DNA from: Methylibium sp.
Lineage (GTDB): Bacteria > Pseudomonadota > Gammaproteobacteria > Burkholderiales > Burkholderiaceae_C
Direction: 5' to 3'
Assembly (NCBI GenBank): GCA_013824165.1
Contig: PNNH01000079.1
Location: 78,494-142,493, forward strand
Length of the DNA: 64,000 bases
Under the pieces are notes generated by a model. It ran no database searches. It worked only from the letters and a program-made list of their open reading frames with translations, and had not been told where the DNA came from. Of this stretch, positions 52,331-59,920 are shown in pieces. Made by a program: the position numbers and the translations under genes. Position 1 is the stretch's first letter, and each line of letters opens with the position of its first letter.

Positions 52331-53254
52331 ATGTCTGCTCTTGAACATCTGATCGAGCGCGCCGAGGCGTTGCTCACCCGACTCGAGTCCGTGCTGCCGC
52401 AGCCGCTGGCGGCACCCGACTGGTCGGCCTCGGTGGCGTTCCGCGCGCGCCGCCGCGCCGGCCGCCTTTTGCTGGAGCCGGTGCGGCATGTCTCGACCAT
52501 CCGGCTGCAAGACCTCAAGGAGGTCGAGCCCCAGAAGGAAAAACTGCTGCGCAATACCGAGCAGTTCGTGGCCGGCCGCCCGGCCAACAATGTGCTGCTG
52601 ACCGGCGCGCGCGGCACCGGCAAGAGCTCGCTCATCAAGGCCTGTTTGAATGAATTCGCTCCGCAGGGCCTGCGTCTGATCGAGGTCGACAAGGGCGATC
52701 TAGTCGACCTGCCCGACTTGGTGGATCTGGTCAGCGAGCGGCCCGAGCGTTTCGTGATCTTCTGCGATGACCTGTCCTTCGATGAGGGCGAGCTCGGCTA
52801 CAAGGCGCTGAAGTCCATGCTGGACGGCTCGGTGGCTGCCGCCAGCGACAACCTGCTGATCTACGCCACCAGCAACCGCCGCCACCTGCTGCCCGAGCAG
52901 ATGAAGGACAACCTCGCAGCCAAGATGGATGAGAACGGCGAGTTGCATCCGGGCGAGGCGATCGAGGAGAAAGTCTCACTCTCGGAGCGCTTCGGCCTGT
53001 GGGTGAGCTTCTATCCCTTCAGTCAGCAGGAATACCTGGAAATCTGCGCGCAGTGGCTGCGCTACTACCGGCTGGACGAGGCGCAGATCGCCGCCGCTCG
53101 CCAGCCGGCCCTGGTGTGGGCGCTGGAACGCGGCTCGCGCTCGGGTCGCGTGGCCTTCCAGTTCGCACGCGATCTGGCCGGTCGCGGTCACGCCGAGGCG
53201 CTGCCGGCCAACACCATCCGTGGCGACGCACCCGAGGGCCTGGACCATGTCTGA
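52331..53254 (+). CDS. DUF815-family AAA ATPase
   Basis: The 307-residue protein has Walker A TGARGTGKSS (91-100), Walker B VIFCDDLSFDEGELGYKALKSMLDG and a sensor-type IYATSNRRHLLPEQMKDN. C-terminal ERFGLWVSFYPFSQQEYLEICAQWLRYY and SGRVAFQFARDLAGR are characteristic of DUF815. This is a single-domain AAA-type cytoplasmic ATPase widely found in proteobacteria without a firm function. It starts 28 nt after slmA and overlaps the Nudix gene by 8 nt. Confidence 0.9.
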   Translation: MSALEHLIERAEALLTRLESVLPQPLAAPDWSASVAFRARRRAGRLLLEPVRHVSTIRLQDLKEVEPQKEKLLRNTEQFVAGRPANNVLLTGARGTGKSSLIKACLNEFAPQGLRLIEVDKGDLVDLPDLVDLVSERPERFVIFCDDLSFDEGELGYKALKSMLDGSVAAASDNLLIYATSNRRHLLPEQMKDNLAAKMDENGELHPGEAIEEKVSLSERFGLWVSFYPFSQQEYLEICAQWLRYYRLDEAQIAAARQPALVWALERGSRSGRVAFQFARDLAGRGHAEALPANTIRGDAPEGLDHV

Positions 53255-53699
53255 GGCCGTACAAGAGCGCGTGCCAGTGGACGTGGCGGTTGGCGTGCTG
53301 GTCGAGCGTGATGCGCAAGGCCGGGAAGGGCGCTTTTTGCTGACTTCGCGGCCTGCAGGAAAGGTCTATGCCGGCTACTGGGAATTCCCGGGCGGCAAGC
53401 TGGAAGCGGGCGAGACGGTGGAGCAGGCCCTGAAGCGCGAGTTGCAGGAGGAACTGGGCATCACGATCGGCGCAGCGCACCCCTGGAAGATCGAGCTGAT
53501 GGACTACCCGCATGCCCGCGTACGCCTGCACTTCTGCAAGGTCTACGAATGGTCTGGCGAGTTCGAAATGCGCGAGCGCCAGCAGATGGCTTGGGAGAAC
53601 CTGCCGGTGCAGCAGCAGCCGGTGCTGCCGGGCACGATTCCGGTGTTGCAGTGGTTTGCTGCCGAGCGAGGCTTTGTCGGGAGCACCCATGTCGGCTGA
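53247..53699 (+). CDS. mutT: Nudix hydrolase, MutT (8-oxo-dGTP diphosphatase) type
   Basis: From ATG 53247 the protein has 150 residues. It holds the full Nudix box [24 protein letters not shown] and flanking family segments: [22 protein letters not shown], and [33 protein letters not shown]. This agrees with MutT, which removes oxidised dGTP from the nucleotide pool. The start overlaps the DUF815 stop by 8 nt and the end overlaps hisI by 11 nt, so the genes are coupled. NADH-pyrophosphatase-type activity is an alternative. Confidence 0.88.
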   Translation: MSEAVQERVPVDVAVGVLVERDAQGREGRFLLTSRPAGKVYAGYWEFPGGKLEAGETVEQALKRELQEELGITIGAAHPWKIELMDYPHARVRLHFCKVYEWSGEFEMRERQQMAWENLPVQQQPVLPGTIPVLQWFAAERGFVGSTHVG

Positions 53700-54105
53700 C
53701 CCGTACACTGCCGGCATGCAATGGCTTGACCAGATTAAGTGGGACCGCGACGGCCTGGTGCCGGTGATCGCGCAGGAGCGCGACAGCGGCGATGTGCTGA
53801 TGTTCGCGTGGATGAACCGCGAGGCGCTGGCGCGCACGGCCGAGCTGGGCCAGGCGGTGTACTGGAGCCGCTCGCGCAACAAGCTGTGGCACAAGGGCGA
53901 GGAATCCGGCCACCTGCAGATCGTGCACGAAATGCGTCTGGACTGCGATAACGACGTGTTGCTGCTGAAGATCACCCAGCAGGGGCATGAGCCGGGCATT
54001 GCCTGCCACACGGGCCGCCATAGTTGCTTCTACCAACGCTTTGAGAGCGGCAGCTGGCAGACGGTGGAGCCGGTACTGAAAGACCCCGAGAGCATCTACA
54101 AATGA
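53689..54105 (+). CDS. hisI: Phosphoribosyl-AMP cyclohydrolase
   Basis: From ATG 53689, which has GGGAG 6 nt upstream, the protein has 138 residues; ATG 53716 (MQWLDQ) is the other candidate. The HisI signature is clear: [63 protein letters not shown], and [10 protein letters not shown]. Cysteines and aspartates in DCDND and CHTGRHSC form the zinc/magnesium sites. It opens the purine ring of PR-AMP in histidine biosynthesis. hisE follows with a 4-nt overlap. The other his genes are not in this window. Confidence 0.96.
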   Translation: MSADPYTAGMQWLDQIKWDRDGLVPVIAQERDSGDVLMFAWMNREALARTAELGQAVYWSRSRNKLWHKGEESGHLQIVHEMRLDCDNDVLLLKITQQGHEPGIACHTGRHSCFYQRFESGSWQTVEPVLKDPESIYK

Positions 54106-54476
54106 GCAGCAGCCAGATCGACAGCAAGGATGTGCTGGCCCGCGTGGCCGCCGTGATCGAGTCGCGCAAGCCGGTCAATGGTGGGGACCCGACGGGCAGC
54201 TATGTGGCCAAGCTGTTCGGCAAGGGCACCGACGCGATCCTGAAGAAGGTGGGCGAAGAGGCCACCGAGCTGGTGATGGCTGCCAAGGACGCTGACGCGC
54301 AGAAGATCGTCTATGAGACGGCCGATCTGTGGTTTCACTCGATGATCGCGTTGGCCCAGTTCGGCCTGAAGCCCGAGGACGTGCTGGCGGAATTGGCGCG
54401 GCGCGAAGGATTGTCCGGCCTGGTGGAGTTTGCACAGCGCGGCGGCGACGCAGGAACACAAGCCAAGGAGGGCTGA
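54102..54476 (+). CDS. hisE: Phosphoribosyl-ATP pyrophosphatase
   Basis: The 124-residue protein shows the MazG-like HisE pattern: [91 protein letters not shown]. The helical E-x-x-E and D motifs ([16 protein letters not shown]) bind magnesium. It hydrolyses PR-ATP to PR-AMP, the step before HisI. The start overlaps hisI (ATGA). It is a separate protein, not fused to HisI as in enterobacteria. Confidence 0.96.
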   Translation: MSSSQIDSKDVLARVAAVIESRKPVNGGDPTGSYVAKLFGKGTDAILKKVGEEATELVMAAKDADAQKIVYETADLWFHSMIALAQFGLKPEDVLAELARREGLSGLVEFAQRGGDAGTQAKEG

Positions 54477-54477
54477 G

Positions 54478-54846
54478 ATGACTGATTTCAATGAGGGGCT
54501 GGCGATGACGCAACCGATCTCGGCCGAGCGACTGGCCAGTCTCAAGCAGCTGACGCTGATCACCTACATCCTCTATGCCCTGAGTGCCTTCACCGGCTTC
54601 ACGGCCATCGTGGCGGTCATCATCAACTACATCAAGCGCGAAGACACGGCCGGCACGATCTACGCGAGCCACTTCACCTGGCAGATCCGCACCTTCTGGT
54701 GGAGCCTGCTGTGGGCCTGCCTGGGCTTTCTGCTTCTCATCGTCGGCATCGGTGTGCTGGTGCTGATCGCCGATTCGATCTGGGTGATCTACCGCATCGT
54801 CAAGGGCGTGCTGAATTGGAACGACGGCAAGGCCATGCCGGTCTGA
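54478..54846 (+). CDS. Small membrane protein (DUF4870-like) after hisE
   Basis: From ATG 54478, with AAGGAGG 7-8 nt upstream, the protein has 122 residues and at least two long hydrophobic segments: LKQLTLITYILYALSAFTGFTAIVAVIINYIKR and FWWSLLWACLGFLLLIVGIGVLVLIADSIWVIYRIVKGVLNW. The segment DTAGTIYASHFTWQIRTFWW is typical of the small membrane proteins found after hisE in Burkholderiales. No function is established. It follows hisE by 1 nt and precedes the HIT gene by 11 nt. Confidence 0.85.
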   Translation: MTDFNEGLAMTQPISAERLASLKQLTLITYILYALSAFTGFTAIVAVIINYIKREDTAGTIYASHFTWQIRTFWWSLLWACLGFLLLIVGIGVLVLIADSIWVIYRIVKGVLNWNDGKAMPV

Positions 54847-54857
54847 ATGTGAGCATC

Positions 54858-55205
54858 ATGAGTCAAGACCCCAACTGCATCTTCTGCAAGATCGTCGCCG
54901 GGCAGATTCCGGCCAAGAAGGTTTATGAGGATGAGCACGTCCTGGCCTTCCACGACATCCACCCCTGGGCGCCGGTGCATATCCTGATGATTCCCAAGCT
55001 GCACATTCCCAGCATGGCCGAGCTCGCGCCCGAGCATGCCGGCGTGATGGGGCAGATGGCCGTGCTGGCACCACGCCTGATGCGCGAGTTGGGCGTCAGC
55101 AACGGCTTCCGGACCGTCATCAATACCGGGCCCGACGGGGCGCAGGAGGTCTATCACCTGCACATGCATGTGATGGGCGGTCCGCGGCCGTGGTTGAAGG
55201 GATAA
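54858..55205 (+). CDS. hinT: HIT-family purine nucleoside phosphoramidase
   Basis: The 115-residue protein has the HIT signature: CIFCKIVAGQIPAKKVYEDEHVLAFHDIHPWAPVHILMIPKLHI and the histidine triad in YHLHMHVMGG. Zinc ligands may be the two Cys in CIFC. HinT cleaves phosphoramidates such as AMP-NH2 and is widely conserved, usually in this hisE-tatA neighbourhood in betaproteobacteria. It is the last gene before a 166-nt gap to tatA. Confidence 0.94.
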   Translation: MSQDPNCIFCKIVAGQIPAKKVYEDEHVLAFHDIHPWAPVHILMIPKLHIPSMAELAPEHAGVMGQMAVLAPRLMRELGVSNGFRTVINTGPDGAQEVYHLHMHVMGGPRPWLKG

Positions 55206-55338
55206 GGCCTGTCCTGTCCGGCACCGGCCTGCGCTTTCGAAGCCCAGCCGGGGCCGATCCGCCAGGCGCAATCTGGCACTTGTTTTTCCGTCCGCCGGGC
55301 CAATCTGGCGCTGTGGAACGTCTGTCACACGGGCAACT

Positions 55339-55344
55339 TAGAAT
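55339..55344 (+). promoter_or_regulatory. Candidate -10 element of tatABC
   Basis: TAGAAT occurs in the gap between hinT and tatA, 27 nt before the tatA start, and AGGAG lies just upstream of the ATG. No convincing -35 lies 17 nt upstream. Position and sequence suit a weak or activated sigma-70 promoter. Confidence 0.35.
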
Positions 55345-55371
55345 GCCCACTTCCGTTTGCAGGAGATAACT

Positions 55372-55596
55372 ATGGGTTCGTTCAGCATTTGGCATTGGCT
55401 CATCGTGCTGTTGGTCGTGGTGCTGATCTTCGGCACCAAGAAGCTCAAGAACATGGGTTCCGACCTGGGGGGCGCCGTCAAGGGTTTCAAGGACGGCATG
55501 AAGGACGGTGGCGCAGATGCGCCGGCCCAGCAGGTCACCAGCAACAAGGCCGCCGACAGCAACACCGTCGACGTCGAAGCCAAGACCAAGTCTTGA
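55372..55596 (+). CDS. tatA: Sec-independent protein translocase subunit TatA
   Basis: The 74-residue protein has one transmembrane helix ([23 protein letters not shown]), the short hinge [26 protein letters not shown] and an acidic-basic tail. The signature SIWHWLI and [19 protein letters not shown] is typical of betaproteobacterial TatA. With TatB and TatC it forms the twin-arginine translocation pore for folded proteins. SD AGGAG is present. tatB follows 46 nt later. Confidence 0.97.
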   Translation: MGSFSIWHWLIVLLVVVLIFGTKKLKNMGSDLGGAVKGFKDGMKDGGADAPAQQVTSNKAADSNTVDVEAKTKS

Positions 55597-55642
55597 TGTC
55601 CCGGTCCGGCCTCTTCTTTCTTGACGTTGCCGAGGCTGCAGC

Positions 55643-56137
55643 ATGATCGACTTCGGTTTCGACAAGCTGGCCCTGATTGGGGCTGTGGCGTTGATCGTGA
55701 TCGGCCCCGAACGCCTGCCGCGTGTGGCGCGGACGGTAGGCCATCTGCTGGGCAAGGCGCAACGCTATGTGTCCGATGTCAAGGCCGAGGTCAACCGCTC
55801 CATCGAGCTCGATGAGCTCAAGAAGATGAAGACTCATATGGAGGACGCGGCGCGCGATGTCGAGCAGAGCGTCAACAATGAGATCAAGCAGACCACGGAC
55901 AGCTTTGAGCAGAACTGGCAGGACGCCACAGGCGGCCTGAGCTCCTCCTACGACGGCGACAGTAGCTATTCGCAGCCCCTGAGCGTGCCGCCCGGCAGCG
56001 CCAGGCCGAAGAAGAACTGGCGCCTCAAGCGCAGTGCCGTGCCGCAGTGGTACAAGCAGCGCCAGGGTGTGCGGCGCCATGCCCAGTCGGGTGCGGCGCG
56101 CGTGGCCCGTTTCCGCCCGCCCCGCCCAATCAAATGA
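55643..56137 (+). CDS. tatB: Sec-independent protein translocase subunit TatB
   Basis: The 164-residue protein has the TatB N-terminus: [52 protein letters not shown], with one transmembrane helix and the conserved Gly-Pro-Glu (GPERLP) turn. A long helical, then basic tail ([36 protein letters not shown]) follows, as common in Burkholderiales. TatB with TatC recognises twin-arginine signal peptides. Its stop overlaps tatC by 4 nt. Confidence 0.96.
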   Translation: MIDFGFDKLALIGAVALIVIGPERLPRVARTVGHLLGKAQRYVSDVKAEVNRSIELDELKKMKTHMEDAARDVEQSVNNEIKQTTDSFEQNWQDATGGLSSSYDGDSSYSQPLSVPPGSARPKKNWRLKRSAVPQWYKQRQGVRRHAQSGAARVARFRPPRPIK

Positions 56138-56919
56138 CCGATTCCCGCAAGCCTGACGAGGACGAACTCGCTGGCACAGAACAGCCTTTTGTCTCGCACC
56201 TGATCGAGCTGCGCGACCGGCTGGTGAAGGCCTTCATCGCCGTGGGCATAGCCTTTTGTGTGCTGGCCCTTTACCCCGGACCTTCGGCGCTCTACGACCT
56301 TCTGGCCTCACCGCTGGTGGCGCAGCTGCCAAAGGGCTCGACGATGATTGCCACCAACGTCATCTCGCCGTTCCTGGTGCCGTTGAAGATCACGCTGCTG
56401 GCCGCCTTCATGTTGGCGCTGCCGCTGGTGCTGTATCAGGTCTGGGCCTTTGTGGCGCCGGGGCTGTACACGCACGAGAAGCGCTTGGTCGCGCCCTTGG
56501 TGATCTCCAGCACGCTGCTGTTCCTGCTCGGCGTGGCCTTTTGCTACTTCTTCGTGTTCGGCCAGGTGTTCAAGTTCATCCAGAGCTTCGCACCCAAGAG
56601 CATCACGGCAGCGCCTGACATCGAGGCTTATCTGAGCTTCGTGATGTCGATGTTCATTGCCTTCGGCGCGGCTTTCGAAGTGCCGGTGGTGGTGGTGGTG
56701 CTGGCGCGCATGGGCTTGGTCACGGTCGAGAAGCTCAAGGAGTTCCGTGGCTACTTCATCGTGCTGGCCTTCGTGATCGCCGCGATCATCACGCCGCCGG
56801 ACGTGGTGTCCCAGCTGGCGCTGGCGATCCCGATGTGCCTGCTCTATGAGCTGGGCATCTGGGCAGCCCGCTTTTTCCTGCGCTACTCGAAGGCACCGGA
56901 CAGCGAGCCGCAGGCCTGA
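56134..56919 (+). CDS. tatC: Sec-independent protein translocase subunit TatC
   Basis: The 261-residue protein has six hydrophobic segments and conserved TatC motifs: [23 protein letters not shown] near the N-terminus, [50 protein letters not shown], and [40 protein letters not shown]. The cytoplasmic Glu in HLIELR and the HLxELRxR core contact the signal peptide. The start overlaps tatB by 4 nt. It converges with the DegQ-like gene; a small hairpin (GAGCGC-tgcg-GCGCTC, 56918-56933) separates them. Confidence 0.98.
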   Translation: MTDSRKPDEDELAGTEQPFVSHLIELRDRLVKAFIAVGIAFCVLALYPGPSALYDLLASPLVAQLPKGSTMIATNVISPFLVPLKITLLAAFMLALPLVLYQVWAFVAPGLYTHEKRLVAPLVISSTLLFLLGVAFCYFFVFGQVFKFIQSFAPKSITAAPDIEAYLSFVMSMFIAFGAAFEVPVVVVVLARMGLVTVEKLKEFRGYFIVLAFVIAAIITPPDVVSQLALAIPMCLLYELGIWAARFFLRYSKAPDSEPQA

Positions 56920-56942
56920 GCGCTGCGGCGCTCAATCCATCA

Positions 56943-58106
56943 TCAATCCTCGTCGGCCTGCGGTAGCGGGCGCTGGCCGATGGCCAGCTGAAACACCAGC
57001 GCCTGACTGCCGCGTTGCACGGCCACGGCGGCCTGGGTCTTGGGGGTGAGGGCCGCCACGGCAGCCAGCAACTCGGCCGGGCTGCGCACAGTCTTGTTGG
57101 CGACCTGCGTCACCACATCGCCTGGCTTGATGCCGGCCTTGGCCGCCGGCGCATCCACCACCACGGCGCTGATCAGCACGCCCTCCTTGACGCTGAGCTT
57201 GAAGGCCTCGACGAACTCGGGTGTCAGCTCGCGCGTCTGCACGCCGATCCAGCCACGGGCCACCAGGCCGTCCTTCAGCAGGGCCTGCATGACTTGCAGC
57301 GCTGCATCGATGGGGATCGCGAAGCCGATGCCCAGGCTGCCACCGCTGTTCGAATAGATTGCGGTGTTGATGCCGATCAGGCGACCTTCTGCGTCGACCA
57401 GCGCGCCACCGGAATTGCCCGGGTTGATGGCCGCATCGGTCTGGATGAAGTTCTCGAAGGTGCTGATGCCCAGCTGGTTGCGCCCCAGCGCGCTGACGAT
57501 GCCCGAGGTGACGGTCTGGCCCACATCGAAGGGGTTGCCGATGGCCAGCACCGAGTCGCCCACCTGTAGGCTTGTGGTCGCGCCGAGCGCGATGACAGGC
57601 AGCTTGTCCAGGCTGATCTTCAGCACAGCCAGATCGGTTTCGGGATCAGCGCCGACCAGTTCTGCCCGTGCCTGCCGGCCATCGCTGAGCCGCACCTCGA
57701 TCTCGGAGGCGCCCGCCACCACATGGGCGTTTGTCAGCAGATAGCCTTGCTGGGACACGATCACGCCCGAGCCCAGGCCGACCTGCGGCCGTGCTTCGCC
57801 GCCGTTACCGAAACGATGAAAGCGCTGCCAGCCATCGGCCTGCTGTGTGCGCCGGGGCGCCTTGCTGGCCGAGATGCTGACGACAGCCGGCGATGCGCGC
57901 TGTGCCGCGCCCCGCATGCTGCGCGCGGGTTCGGCGGCAGCCGAAGCAGCGGAAGCAGGCGGGATGGCGGGCGCGTGGCTGCCCACGCTGATCTGGGCCG
58001 GCGCCTGCAAGCGCGCCAGCCACTGCGGCTTGAGCGTGGCGACCACGAAACCCAGCGCCAGGAACACTGTCACCGCCTGGGAGAAAATCAGCCAAATTCT
58101 GCGCAC
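56943..58106 (-). CDS. Periplasmic S1C serine protease with one PDZ domain (DegQ/DegS/AlgW-like)
   Basis: The 387-residue protein has an N-terminal membrane-anchor-like segment (LIFSQAVTVFLALGFVVATL), an Ala/Pro-rich linker, and a trypsin-like domain with catalytic His128 (TNAHVV), Asp158 (PETDLAVL) and Ser232 (GNSGGAL). One C-terminal PDZ domain (about 285-375, GWIGVQTRELTPEFVEAFKLSVKEGVLISAVVVDAPAAKAGIKPGDVVTQV) follows. A single PDZ and an uncleaved anchor suggest a DegS/AlgW-type envelope stress protease rather than DegP. It diverges from the Nif3-like gene with 14 nt between the starts. Confidence 0.93.
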   Translation of the reverse strand: MRRIWLIFSQAVTVFLALGFVVATLKPQWLARLQAPAQISVGSHAPAIPPASAASAAAEPARSMRGAAQRASPAVVSISASKAPRRTQQADGWQRFHRFGNGGEARPQVGLGSGVIVSQQGYLLTNAHVVAGASEIEVRLSDGRQARAELVGADPETDLAVLKISLDKLPVIALGATTSLQVGDSVLAIGNPFDVGQTVTSGIVSALGRNQLGISTFENFIQTDAAINPGNSGGALVDAEGRLIGINTAIYSNSGGSLGIGFAIPIDAALQVMQALLKDGLVARGWIGVQTRELTPEFVEAFKLSVKEGVLISAVVVDAPAAKAGIKPGDVVTQVANKTVRSPAELLAAVAALTPKTQAAVAVQRGSQALVFQLAIGQRPLPQADED

Positions 58107-58120
58107 CGTCGCTCCTTGCC

Positions 58121-58870
58121 ATGCTCCATCGCAACACCGTCGATCACCATCTCAGTCAGTTGCTGGAGGTGAACCGCTTCAAAGATTATGGGCCGAACGG
58201 TCTGCAGGTCGAGGGGCGTGAAGAGATCCGCCATCTGGTCTGCGGTGTCACTGCAAGCCTGGCCTTGATCGAAGCGGCCATCGAGGCGGGTGCGGATGCC
58301 ATCCTGGTCCACCACGGTCTGTTCTGGCGCGGCCAGGACGGGCGCGTGACGGGCTGGATGAAGCAGCGGCTGCAGCGCTTGCTGGCGCATGACATCAACC
58401 TGTTTGCCTACCACCTGCCGCTGGACGCGCACGCCGAACTGGGCAATAACGCGCAGCTCGGACGCCGGCTGGGCTGGGAGGCGGACCAGCGCTTTGGCGA
58501 ACAGGAGCTTGGCTTCGCCGCGCCGCTGCCGCAGGGGCTGAACCTGGACGCCCTGGCCGGGCAACTGCGCAGTAGCCTGGCGCGCGAGCCGCTGCTGGCA
58601 CCCGGTGACGGGCGCGTGCTGCGGCGCGTGGCCTGGTGCACGGGCGGCGCCCAGGGCTATTTCGAAGCGGCCATTGCGGCCGGGGCCGATGTCTTCGTGA
58701 CGGGCGAGATATCCGAGCCGCAGGCGCATCTGGCGGCCGAGACTGGCGTGGCCTTCATTGCGGCCGGCCATCACGCCACCGAGCGATACGGTGTGCAGGC
58801 TCTGGGTGCCCATCTGGCGGCCGAGTTCGGCCTGAGCCAGCAGTTCATCGAGATCGGCAACCCGGCATGA
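58121..58870 (+). CDS. Nif3/YbgI-like dinuclear metal centre protein (DUF34)
   Basis: The 249-residue protein shows the Nif3 pattern: FKDYGPNGLQVEGREEIRHLVCGVTASLALIEAAIEAGADAILVHHGLFW, then LFAYHLPLDAHAELGNNAQLGRRLG, and the C-terminal GADVFVTGEISEPQAHLAAETGVAFIAAGHHATERYGVQAL. Histidines in LVHHG, AYHLPLD and GHHATE form the dinuclear site. The family is linked to metal handling or GTP-cyclohydrolase-like chemistry, but its role is not settled. The stop overlaps the pdxA-family start by 4 nt. Confidence 0.94.
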   Translation: MLHRNTVDHHLSQLLEVNRFKDYGPNGLQVEGREEIRHLVCGVTASLALIEAAIEAGADAILVHHGLFWRGQDGRVTGWMKQRLQRLLAHDINLFAYHLPLDAHAELGNNAQLGRRLGWEADQRFGEQELGFAAPLPQGLNLDALAGQLRSSLAREPLLAPGDGRVLRRVAWCTGGAQGYFEAAIAAGADVFVTGEISEPQAHLAAETGVAFIAAGHHATERYGVQALGAHLAAEFGLSQQFIEIGNPA

Positions 58871-59892
58871 GCGCAGCGAACCACAAGCTTCTGATCACGA
58901 TGGGCGATGTCTGCGGCATCGGCCCCGAGATCGCCGTGGCGGCCTGGGCCGCCGAACAGCAGGCTGATCTTTGCCTGGTGGGCGATGTGAGCGTCTTGCG
59001 CCGTGCGCTGGTTCAGGCCGGGCTGACGCTGCCACTTGCGCAGCTGGAATCGGTGGACGAACTGGCGCAGGTGCCGCCGCATTGCCTGCCTGTGTGGCAG
59101 CCGAGCGGGCTGCCGGCAGACCTGCTGCATTGCCAGCAGGGCCGCATCGATGCCCGAGCCGGCGCCGCGGCGGCCTTGTGCATCGAGGCGGCGGTGCGCG
59201 AAATCCAGGCCGGGCGTGCGGGCGGCCTGGTCACAGCGCCGCTGCACAAGGAGGCCCTGCACGCGGCGGGTGTCAGCCACCCTGGACATACTGAGATGCT
59301 GCAGGCGCTGGCCGCTGAGCCGGGTGCAGCGCCGCCGCCGGTGCGCATGATGCTGGCCAACAACGAGTTGCGCACCGTGCTGGTGACCATCCATGTCTCG
59401 CTGCGGCGGGCGATCGAGATGCTCAACACCGAGCTCATCCTTGAGACCTTGCGCATCAGCGACGCCGCCTTGCGCCGCGTCGGCATCGCTAGGCCGCGCA
59501 TCGCGGTTGCTGGCCTGAATCCGCATGCGGGAGAGGGTGGCTTGTTCGGCGACGAAGAGCTGCAGATCATTGCCCCGGCCATCCGCCAGGCACAGGCCGA
59601 GGGTATCGCGGCCAGCGGCCCCTATGCGCCTGACACGGTGTTCATGCGTGCCCGCGATGCGGCCGGGCATCCTGGCGAGTTCGACGTGGTGGTGGCGATG
59701 ACGCATGACCACGGCCTGATCCCAGTGAAGTATCTGGGGGTGGAGGAGGGCGTCAATGTGACCTTGGGCCTGCCCTTCGTGCGCACCAGCCCCGACCATG
59801 GCACGGCCTTCGACATTGCCGGCAGCGGCCGCGCCGATCCGGCCAGCATGCGCGTCGCCATCGCGATGGCACGCCGGCTGCTGCCGCGCTGA
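58867..59892 (+). CDS. pdxA: PdxA-family 4-hydroxythreonine-4-phosphate dehydrogenase-like protein
   Basis: From ATG 58867 the protein has 341 residues and spans the family. Segments are LLITMGDVCGIGPEIAVAAW, VTAPLHKEALHAAGVSHPGHTEML, VAGLNPHAGEGGLFGDEELQI, GPYAPDTVFMRARD and AMTHDHGLIPVKYLGVEEGVNVTLGLPFVRTSPDHGTAFDIAGSG. Metal-binding His residues are kept. The opening reads GDVCGIGPE rather than the usual GEPAGIGP of PdxA or GDPAGIG of the PdxA2 group, which oxidises four-carbon acid phosphates in sugar-acid catabolism. So vitamin B6 synthesis versus sugar-acid metabolism is not decided. It overlaps the Nif3-like stop. Confidence 0.85.
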   Translation: MSAANHKLLITMGDVCGIGPEIAVAAWAAEQQADLCLVGDVSVLRRALVQAGLTLPLAQLESVDELAQVPPHCLPVWQPSGLPADLLHCQQGRIDARAGAAAALCIEAAVREIQAGRAGGLVTAPLHKEALHAAGVSHPGHTEMLQALAAEPGAAPPPVRMMLANNELRTVLVTIHVSLRRAIEMLNTELILETLRISDAALRRVGIARPRIAVAGLNPHAGEGGLFGDEELQIIAPAIRQAQAEGIAASGPYAPDTVFMRARDAAGHPGEFDVVVAMTHDHGLIPVKYLGVEEGVNVTLGLPFVRTSPDHGTAFDIAGSGRADPASMRVAIAMARRLLPR

Positions 59893-59920
59893 GTGGCGCT
59901 GAGCGGCGCTCATTGCTGGC

